Below are positions 57,051-64,000 of a DNA stretch of 64,000 bases, in pieces. The stretch lies in assembly GCA_028242535.1 (NCBI GenBank), contig JAOJYB010000003.1, forward strand, positions 42,519 to 106,518, read 5' to 3'. This DNA is from Candidatus Nitrosopelagicus sp. (GTDB lineage: Archaea; Thermoproteota; Nitrososphaeria; Nitrososphaerales; Nitrosopumilaceae). Both the position numbers and the translations under genes were made by a program. Every line of letters starts with the position of its first letter. Positions within the stretch are counted from its first letter, which is position 1. The notes under the pieces are model-generated. The model did no database searches, was not told the DNA's origin, and saw only the letters and a list, made by a program, of their open reading frames with translations.

Positions 57051-58424
57051 ATGGCACAGACTAATCAACAGGAATCTGTTTGGACAGTGGATTCTTCACC
57101 ATCACTTCAATCAGTTACTCTTGCGAATCTAAGAAAACTTCCACAAATTGAAAATTTCTCAGAAGAGCAAATTTTTGAGATGGAGGTGGTTGGAAATGTT
57201 CTTCCTTTCAAAGCAAACAATTACGTAATTGAGCAATTAATTGATTGGGATAATGTCCCTGGTGACTCGATGTTCAATCTAACATTCCCACAAAAGAACA
57301 TGCTAAAAACAGAACATTATGACATGATGGCCTCTGTTTTGAAAAATGATCCTGATAGAAAACAAATCCAAGAAATGGCAAATAAAATCAGACTGGAATT
57401 AAATCCACATCCTGCAGGTCAAATGGAACTAAATGTCCCAATGCTAAAAGATGGAACGAAACTTTTCGGAATGCAGCACAAATACAAAGAAACTACTCTC
57501 TTTTTCCCTAGTCAAGGACAAACATGTCATGCATACTGCAGCTTCTGTTTTAGATGGCCACAATTCGTTGGTATGGATGAAATGAAATTTGCTATGAAAG
57601 AAGGCGATGATTTGGCACAATATGTAAGAGAACATCCTGAAATTTCTGATATTTTGTTTACTGGAGGAGATCCAATGATTATGAAAGCAAGTTTGTTTGC
57701 CACATATATTGATAAAATATTAGATGCTAACTTGCCAAATCTTAAAACAATTAGAATTGGAACAAAGGCCCTATCTTACTGGCCATACAAATTTACCTCA
57801 GACAGTGATTCTGAAGAAACACTTGAAACATTTAGACGAATAAAATCAAAAGGAATCCACGTAGCACTTATGGGTCACTTTAATCATTTAACAGAACTAA
57901 AAACTGATTCAGTCAAACTTGCAATTGAAAAGGTTCGTGAAACTGGTGTACAAATTAGAACTCAATCTCCACTTCTAACTAACATTAATGACGATGCAGA
58001 CATGTGGGCTCAGATGTGGCAAAAACAAGTTGAACTTGGTTGTATTCCATACTACATGTTTGTTGTACGAGATACTGGTGCACAACATTACTTTGGTGTT
58101 TCTTTAGTAAAAGCACATGAAATTTTCCAACAAGCAATTCAAAAAGTAAGTGGTTTGGCAAGAACAGTTAGAGGTCCAAGCATGTCAGCCACCCCTGGAA
58201 AGGTTCAGGTTGATGGTGTTGCTGAAATTAATGGAACTAAAGTTATTGTATTGAGAATGCTTCAGGGAAGAAATCCAGAGTGGGTAAATCGTCCATTCTT
58301 TGCAAAATATGATGAAAATGCAATCTGGCTTGATGATTTGAAACCTGCATTTGAAGACAAGTTCTTTTTTGAAGATGAATTAAAGCAAATTAAAGAACAA
58401 AAAATGAAAAACATGAATAGTTAA
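57051..58424 (+). CDS. KamA-family radical SAM protein (lysine 2,3-aminomutase-like)
   Basis: CHAYCSFCFRWPQFVG CxxxCxxC motif; DILFTGGDPMIMK. Confidence 0.9.
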   Translation: MAQTNQQESVWTVDSSPSLQSVTLANLRKLPQIENFSEEQIFEMEVVGNVLPFKANNYVIEQLIDWDNVPGDSMFNLTFPQKNMLKTEHYDMMASVLKNDPDRKQIQEMANKIRLELNPHPAGQMELNVPMLKDGTKLFGMQHKYKETTLFFPSQGQTCHAYCSFCFRWPQFVGMDEMKFAMKEGDDLAQYVREHPEISDILFTGGDPMIMKASLFATYIDKILDANLPNLKTIRIGTKALSYWPYKFTSDSDSEETLETFRRIKSKGIHVALMGHFNHLTELKTDSVKLAIEKVRETGVQIRTQSPLLTNINDDADMWAQMWQKQVELGCIPYYMFVVRDTGAQHYFGVSLVKAHEIFQQAIQKVSGLARTVRGPSMSATPGKVQVDGVAEINGTKVIVLRMLQGRNPEWVNRPFFAKYDENAIWLDDLKPAFEDKFFFEDELKQIKEQKMKNMNS

Positions 58425-58450
58425 AATATGGATTTTATTGGTGATATGAT

Positions 58451-58783
58451 ATGAGAAAAGAATTTGTTGTTATGAGAATTGATGCAGCACCGGATGGTTC
58501 TCCATACGTTCTAGTTACTCTATCTCTAGCAAAAGACATGGCAGAGGGAAATCAACCTCCAAATCCATCTACGACAAATGTAATGGGATTTTCCAATATG
58601 GATGACATGATGAAAAATCTTAACAAAATGATAGCAGGTGGTGGAATGCCAGGTATGATGGGTGGCGCAGCACCAGGAACAACTTCTATCAAACTAGAGA
58701 TGCATGAATACAAACAACTTGCATTATCTGTAGGAGATAAAGTAAGCCTGGATATCTCAAAAGTAGAATCTCTAGGCGTATAG
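58451..58783 (+). CDS. conserved hypothetical protein
   Basis: EFVVMRIDAAPDGSPYVLVTLSLAKDMAEG...; Met/Gly-rich central linker. Confidence 0.6.
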   Translation: MRKEFVVMRIDAAPDGSPYVLVTLSLAKDMAEGNQPPNPSTTNVMGFSNMDDMMKNLNKMIAGGGMPGMMGGAAPGTTSIKLEMHEYKQLALSVGDKVSLDISKVESLGV

Positions 58784-58817
58784 ATCTCTTTAAAAATCTA
58801 AAATTTCTATTATCTTC

Positions 58818-58916
58818 ATGGGCGATAAATCCGACGAAATGGTTCAAAATTTAAAAATGGAATTAGATATTTACAAAGAAAAAATAAGATCCCTTTTCTC
58901 GAAATCAAAAAAGTAG
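58818..58916 (+). CDS. possible 32-aa microprotein
   Basis: MGDKSDEMVQNLKMELDIYKEKIRSLFSKSKK*; amphipathic helix; 3 nt upstream of the next CDS. Confidence 0.4.
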   Translation: MGDKSDEMVQNLKMELDIYKEKIRSLFSKSKK

Positions 58917-58919
58917 AAT

Positions 58920-59459
58920 ATGAGTGCAAGTGAGTTTCTACGAAAAGAACATCAAGAAATAATGCGTCTTGAAAAAGTAATTACAAAATCATACAAAGCA
59001 CTATACGATGGAGTAAATATTCCATTTTCTCATATTGATAAGATTAATTTTCTAATTGCAGAATTTTTAGATTCTGTACATTTTACAAGAGAAGAAGGAT
59101 CCTATTTTCCATGTGTTGCAACATATGATCATTTGAATAAAGAAATCCGTGCTTTGTTAATTGAACATGAGTTCAGTAGAAATATTGCTAAACAAATATC
59201 AGAAAATCTAAAACTATGGAAAAAAGGACAAGACAAACGTGAACCTGTTGCCAGATTCCTTAGAACATATTCCATATTTCTAATAGATCATATGCAAAAA
59301 GAGGAACAGTTTTTTGAAAAAGCCGAAAAAGAGATTCTATCAAGAGAAGAGGAACAGGAAATGTTTGAACAGTTCCAATCAATTTCTGCGATCACAGAAA
59401 AGGTCACCTCTCTTTTAGAAGATATCAATTATCTGGAATCTCAAGACTGGGCAAAATAA
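58920..59459 (+). CDS. hemerythrin-like domain protein
   Basis: FLRKEHQEIMRLEKVI, HFTREEGSYFP, IEHEFSR, IDHMQKEEQFFEKAEKEI. Confidence 0.82.
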   Translation: MSASEFLRKEHQEIMRLEKVITKSYKALYDGVNIPFSHIDKINFLIAEFLDSVHFTREEGSYFPCVATYDHLNKEIRALLIEHEFSRNIAKQISENLKLWKKGQDKREPVARFLRTYSIFLIDHMQKEEQFFEKAEKEILSREEEQEMFEQFQSISAITEKVTSLLEDINYLESQDWAK

Positions 59460-59492
59460 CATTCTTAAACGGTAATTTCTCTGTCATTAACA

Positions 59493-60005
59493 ATGGCCTT
59501 TTGTTTATGGATGACTGGATTACCTTGTTCAGGTAAAACCACCATAGTAAGAAAACTTGCTGAAACCATACCAAATCTAGCCATCTTAGACGGAGATGAA
59601 CTAAGAGAATGGTTCTCACCAAAGGACTTTTCAAAAGAGGCAAGAGATGAGCACAACAGAAGAGTTGCTCACTTGTCAAAATTACTTCTAAAGCATAACG
59701 TTCCAATGGGTGTTTCACTAATCAGTCCATACAAGGAAAACCGTGCAAATGCAAAAGAGATCATCGGTGATGATACAAAATTCTTTGAAGTTTATGTCAA
59801 TGCCTCACTAGCACAATGTGAAGAGCGTGATGTCAAAGGAATGTATGCAAAAGCCCGCTCAGGAGAGATTAAGGGATTTACAGGAATCGACGACCCATAT
59901 GAGGCACCAGATAACGCTGATTTAGTCCTAGATACTGAGAACAAATCACTTGATGAGAGTGCTGCTGAAGTACTAGAATTTTTGAAATCTAAGAATCTAA
60001 TTTAG
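59493..60005 (+). CDS. cysC: adenylylsulfate kinase
   Basis: WMTGLPCSGKTTIVRKLAE; LDGDELREWFSPKDFSKEARDEHNRRVAHLSKLL. Confidence 0.92.
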   Translation: MAFCLWMTGLPCSGKTTIVRKLAETIPNLAILDGDELREWFSPKDFSKEARDEHNRRVAHLSKLLLKHNVPMGVSLISPYKENRANAKEIIGDDTKFFEVYVNASLAQCEERDVKGMYAKARSGEIKGFTGIDDPYEAPDNADLVLDTENKSLDESAAEVLEFLKSKNLI

Positions 60006-60807
60006 AAATAACATCTAATGCATCTTGATGAATTAATCCATTTGTAACTAATATTCCATTTTCATGATGAACCGCATCTGTGTTGTATGAAAATTCCTTG
60101 CCTGAAATATCTGTCATTTTACCCCCAGCTTCTGAAATTATGCAGTTTGAGGCACAGGTATCCCATTGTTTCATCTTATTAGTAGTAGTTAGATAAATTT
60201 CGGCTTCTCCAGATGCAATCTCTGTTACTTTGAGCGAGCTTCCAATACTTGTAACAACTGAAATCTCCATCTCATCTAGTAATTTTTTCTCTTTCTCTGA
60301 TAGATGATGTCTGCTGACTAGGGCATGACAATTTTGTATTTCTGACATCATAGTAACTTCAATCTTCTCCCATTCTTCATCATGACAAAATGCTCCTTTT
60401 TCAGATTCAGCCAAATACATCTTCTTTTTTATTGGCCAGTAAATTATACCCAAAATTGATTTATGATTTTTCACTAACCCTACCATTATCGTAAACTCTC
60501 CTGTTTTGTTTACAAAATCTGTTGTTCCATCTAATGGATCAATTATCCAAATTTTTTCTTCAGATAGTCTCTTCTTGTCGTCAACATCTTCTTCAGATAA
60601 TATTGCAATTCCTGTTTCTTCTAAAACCTCTTTGAGAATTTCGTTACTTTCAATATCTGCTTGAGTTATTGGTGAATCATCATCTTTTTTCTCAGTTGAG
60701 AAATCTGTATTGTATATCTCAATAATTTTTTCACCGGCTCTTACTACCCCATCAAGAATTTTCTCTAATTTTGGTTGGCTTGAATTAAACGGTAATTCAC
60801 TAATCAT
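59989..60807 (-). CDS. cysQ: inositol-monophosphatase family, CysQ-like 3'(2'),5'-bisphosphate nucleotidase
   Basis: ILSEEDVDDK, IWIIDPLDGTTDFVNKTGEFTIMVGLV, QWDTCASNCIISEAGGKMTDISG. Confidence 0.88.
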   Translation of the reverse strand: MISELPFNSSQPKLEKILDGVVRAGEKIIEIYNTDFSTEKKDDDSPITQADIESNEILKEVLEETGIAILSEEDVDDKKRLSEEKIWIIDPLDGTTDFVNKTGEFTIMVGLVKNHKSILGIIYWPIKKKMYLAESEKGAFCHDEEWEKIEVTMMSEIQNCHALVSRHHLSEKEKKLLDEMEISVVTSIGSSLKVTEIASGEAEIYLTTTNKMKQWDTCASNCIISEAGGKMTDISGKEFSYNTDAVHHENGILVTNGLIHQDALDVISKLDS

Positions 60808-61027
60808 ATTTTAAATCTCTATTTGCTAATTCTGGCTTTAGAGTCCATGCTACAGCTAAACCAATAAATGGAATAGATACCAATCCTGTCATTTGCAGAA
60901 TTATCAATAATTGTTGTTGTGCTACATCCGGAATTGTTATCAGCCATGGTAGTGGAAGTGATAAAATAAACCAGATTCCAACTAGAAGTCCAATTATCTC
61001 AATCTTCTGCTTTTTCTTAGGATTCAT
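60800..61027 (-). CDS. small membrane protein
   Basis: Two TM helices; overlaps the cysQ-like gene start by 8 nt. Confidence 0.6.
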   Translation of the reverse strand: MNPKKKQKIEIIGLLVGIWFILSLPLPWLITIPDVAQQQLLIILQMTGLVSIPFIGLAVAWTLKPELANRDLKYD

Positions 61028-61062
61028 CGTAATTACTCTGTGCTTTCATCAAATTTTAACCC

Positions 61063-61551
61063 TTAGAACTTTATTCCAAAAGTAACTCTTCTGTTTAGAA
61101 CATAATTTATGGCACTTGCAACTGCAATTCCAATTATCGCTCCATACATGTGATAAAATGCACTACTCTCAACTAAAGTGACTGTAATTCCTAATTGTAT
61201 AGCCATTCCAACTGCACTAACTATTAAAAATTTGACATACATGACAGAATTTCTCTGGTCTTTTACAAAACTACCAAATGTCCAATATCTGTTGAAAAAG
61301 AAATTTGTAGTAATTGAAACTGAAATTGCTATAATTTGAGATGCAACATACCAAAATCCTCCAATGTCTGTTAGAAGATACAATAATCCTAGATTTACTA
61401 GAACACCGGTTGCACCAACTATGTAAAATTGAACCGCATGTTTTGCAAATAATGACAATCCGCCTTTCTTTTTTTCGTCCTCTATAGTCATGTCCCTCTT
61501 GAATGGACCTTCTATAATTAAGAAACTGATCAAATCAATTAAAATTTTCAA
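61063..61551 (-). CDS. GtrA-family membrane protein
   Basis: Four TMs; FYIVGATGVLVNLGLLYLLTD, SITTNFFFNRYWTF, VASAINYVLNRRVTFG. Confidence 0.85.
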   Translation of the reverse strand: MKILIDLISFLIIEGPFKRDMTIEDEKKKGGLSLFAKHAVQFYIVGATGVLVNLGLLYLLTDIGGFWYVASQIIAISVSITTNFFFNRYWTFGSFVKDQRNSVMYVKFLIVSAVGMAIQLGITVTLVESSAFYHMYGAIIGIAVASAINYVLNRRVTFGIKF

Positions 61552-61618
61552 AAAAGCCTAGTTTTTTTTGTAAAAATTATGGATATATTTTAAATATGAT
61601 AAAGACCTATAGCAAGTA

Positions 61619-61750
61619 ATGCGGAAGGATGTAAATCCTATCGATTAGACCTGCGTGGTCCTGCGAAGCAGAAAATCAAGTGAGCACATTGTTGCTTCAA
61701 GTGAGGGAATCTCACATTGCTTTGCCGAAGGGCCACGCCCCCATTAATTT
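61619..61750 (+). ncRNA. unidentified structured ncRNA candidate
   Basis: Intergenic; TATA-like TTTTAAATAT upstream; long-range pairing 61653-61661 with 61730-61738 and 61663-61670 with 61718-61725; internal hairpins; strand and ends inferred. Confidence 0.55.
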
Positions 61751-61753
61751 AGC

Positions 61754-62269
61754 CTAGATGCTTCTATCTACTTTCGATAAAGAGATGCTTACAGACCCTT
61801 CCAAATTTCCATCTCTCTGAATAGTGATCTCATACCTTGCATCTCCTTCTGTTTTTGGAAATTGGACAAATTTCTGACCAAGATATTCCCAGGTATAATA
61901 TTTTGAGACGCCTGTATCAACTAAACTTCGTTCCAAAATAAATTCCTCAGAAAAAATTTCTGTTTTGACAGGATCATCCAAGTAATATTTCTGATTTTCT
62001 GGAATCACTCCATCGATTATCAATCTGATTTTTTTAGGTGAATCTCCCATAGGAACAAATCCAATTTCGTACGTTCCTTCTTCTATTACTCCTAAACTAG
62101 TCATGATAGTTGTCTTACCATGAAACTCTTGTCCTGAAATTCGAAAATCCCATATCTCTCCACCTGAGCGTTTTTGTTCATCTCCACCTGGATTCATCGA
62201 TGCACCATATACCATTGAAATTACAATTAATGCTATGACTACGCCCCCAACAATCACCATTTTATTCAT
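61754..62269 (-). CDS. membrane-anchored hypothetical protein
   Basis: N-terminal TM MNKMVIVGGVVIALIVISMVYG. Confidence 0.6.
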   Translation of the reverse strand: MNKMVIVGGVVIALIVISMVYGASMNPGGDEQKRSGGEIWDFRISGQEFHGKTTIMTSLGVIEEGTYEIGFVPMGDSPKKIRLIIDGVIPENQKYYLDDPVKTEIFSEEFILERSLVDTGVSKYYTWEYLGQKFVQFPKTEGDARYEITIQRDGNLEGSVSISLSKVDRSI

Positions 62270-62388
62270 AATCTAGGCATGAATCTTCCAAATTAAAGCC
62301 ATTTTGGTGAATTTTAGTCATACATTTTCCATAATGTGTGAACCATTATTCACACCGGAAATTAATAACATATTTCAAAACACAACGC

Positions 62389-63048
62389 ATGGGAAGTTTC
62401 CAAGACAAATGGTCTGCTCCACAAAAGCAAAGTTTTGTAGATAAATTAGGTGATACCTTCAAACCAAAAGGATCACTAAAACCAAGAGTCGAAATGGCTG
62501 TAAAACGATTACAGGCTCAAATCGGAAAACTTGACGGCATGTGCCAAAAACTCCAAGAAAGAGACCAGAAAATTTTCCAAAAAATCGTAGCTGCTCAACA
62601 AGCACACGACACCTATTCAAGTAAAGTATTATCAAATGAACTAGTTGAAGTTCGTAAAGTTAACAAAATAATGTCCAACGCCAAAATGGGCTTGGAAAGA
62701 ATTGAATTAAGATTAACAACCTTCCATGACTTGGGAGATACAGTCACCACATTGATGCCAACAATTGGCCTCATGAATGGACTCAAATCATCACTTGTCA
62801 AATTCATGCCAGGTGCAGACCAAGAGATTGGTAGAATGACTGAGATGTTAGGTGGACTAATGACTGAAACCTTCAGCAGCAGCGGATCATCTTTCGGAGT
62901 TGAAGAATCAACAAACAGCGAATCTGATAGCATCCTAGCAGAAGCAGCAGCAGTTGCAGAATCACAATCAGGCGAACAATTCCCATCAGTACCATCAACT
63001 GGATTGGAGCAATTTAACGTCCCAACTTCTGAATCAAAATTTATGTAA
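62389..63048 (+). CDS. ESCRT-III-like (Snf7/CdvB family) protein
   Basis: Basic helical N-terminus with KLDGMCQKLQERDQKIFQKIVAAQQAHDTYSSKVLSNELVEVRKVNKIMSNAKMGLERIELRL; ATG 62389 preferred over track start 62338. Confidence 0.75.
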   Translation: MGSFQDKWSAPQKQSFVDKLGDTFKPKGSLKPRVEMAVKRLQAQIGKLDGMCQKLQERDQKIFQKIVAAQQAHDTYSSKVLSNELVEVRKVNKIMSNAKMGLERIELRLTTFHDLGDTVTTLMPTIGLMNGLKSSLVKFMPGADQEIGRMTEMLGGLMTETFSSSGSSFGVEESTNSESDSILAEAAAVAESQSGEQFPSVPSTGLEQFNVPTSESKFM

Positions 63049-63106
63049 AATTTTAAAATTTTTTGAAACAACCTTATTTTTTAATTCTAATGTATTTCTA
63101 AATTAC

Positions 63107-64000
63107 ATGCATAGACCTAACAAATTGATTATCTTCATTAGTATGGTGCTACTCTTTTCCTTGTCCGTATCTCAAACACAAACTGTCTTTGCCTACGGTG
63201 GCGGAGGCGGAAGTGGTGGCGGAAGCGGAAGCGGAGGTAATTCGCCGAGTGGATATAATCCGTATGGGCTTGTTGTAGGAGATGATATGTTATTCATGTC
63301 ACATACTGCTTGGAATCATATCAAGGTATACGATCTTGATAGTACACTACTAGACACTTTCGGAGATTTTGGAATCAAGGATGGATTTCTAATTTATCCA
63401 TATGGTATGGCCCTACATGAAAACATGCTTTATGTAGCAGATACAGGAAATTATCGAATACAGGTTTTTACTACTACTGGGGAATTTATGTTCTCATTTG
63501 GCAAAAAGGGTGCTAGTGATGGCCAGTTTCAAAAACCCTATGATATTGCAATAGAACAAAATATGATTTTTGTAACTGATCCAAAAAATAAAAGAATTCA
63601 ATTTTTTGATCTTGATGGAAATTTCATTTCAAAATTTAGCCCGTCTCATGATAATCTACAATATCCTTCTGAAATCACGGTTTCCGGAGATAGAATCTTT
63701 CTTACTGATACAATAAAACCAGGCATTTTTGTCTATGATATAGATGGTAATCCTATCACAGAATTTGGCTCCAAAGGCGATGGTGAAAAAGAACTTAAAA
63801 CATCAAATGATCTGCTGACTTATGAAAATCATCTATTAGTTGTTGATGGTAAAAATAATCGAATTCAAGTTTTTGATTTTGAAGGAAATTATGTACAGAT
63901 GTTCGGTGCATTTGTACCTCAAATCCCAAATGATTATGTGCCAAAAAACGAAGCACCACATTCCATAGCATATTCAAACAACAAGTTCTATGTTGGACAT
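63107..64000 (+). CDS. secreted NHL-repeat beta-propeller protein, truncated by window end
   Basis: Signal peptide then YGGGGGSGGGSGSGG linker and repeated YPYGMALHENMLYVADTGNYRIQVFTTTGEFMFSFGKKG-type blades; no stop before 64000. Confidence 0.85.
   Translation, partial: MHRPNKLIIFISMVLLFSLSVSQTQTVFAYGGGGGSGGGSGSGGNSPSGYNPYGLVVGDDMLFMSHTAWNHIKVYDLDSTLLDTFGDFGIKDGFLIYPYGMALHENMLYVADTGNYRIQVFTTTGEFMFSFGKKGASDGQFQKPYDIAIEQNMIFVTDPKNKRIQFFDLDGNFISKFSPSHDNLQYPSEITVSGDRIFLTDTIKPGIFVYDIDGNPITEFGSKGDGEKELKTSNDLLTYENHLLVVDGKNNRIQVFDFEGNYVQMFGAFVPQIPNDYVPKNEAPHSIAYSNNKFYVGH

Noticed and set aside
58451-58783. Possible arcadin-1-like protein
   Set aside because: Resemblance is only a vague recollection and the sequence offers no diagnostic motif; kept as hypothetical.

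Overview
The window looks like a low-GC chromosomal segment of a Nitrosopumilus-like ammonia-oxidising archaeon (Nitrososphaerota/Thaumarchaeota). This is inferred from protein content: PolD, TFB, RpoL, TFS, PCNA, GINS, thermosome, GGGP synthase, CdvB-like protein and cobalamin genes. I see no rRNA, CRISPR array, transposon or prophage. The gene content is mostly core: two tRNAs, replication and transcription factors, amino-acid and cobalamin enzymes, many small zinc-ribbon microproteins and several membrane or secreted proteins.

The main items for follow-up are:
(1) a repeat-rich intergenic region at about 43.6-44.1 kb next to orc1/cdc6, flanked by both PolD subunits, with features of a replication origin;
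(2) an unidentified, strongly structured intergenic RNA candidate at about 61.62-61.75 kb;
(3) a perfect 20-bp direct repeat with 21-bp period just upstream of a ferredoxin promoter;
(4) a membrane-protein gene with a coiled-coil tail separated by an A8 frameshift and an in-frame TAG;
(5) tandem 50-aa paralogous microproteins;
(6) recent DNA-level internal duplications in an RGG/CxxC protein and in a secreted repeat protein;
(7) a tRNA-Val(GAC) that appears to carry C33.

All calls come from reading the sequence and the supplied ORF track; no database search or folding program was run.
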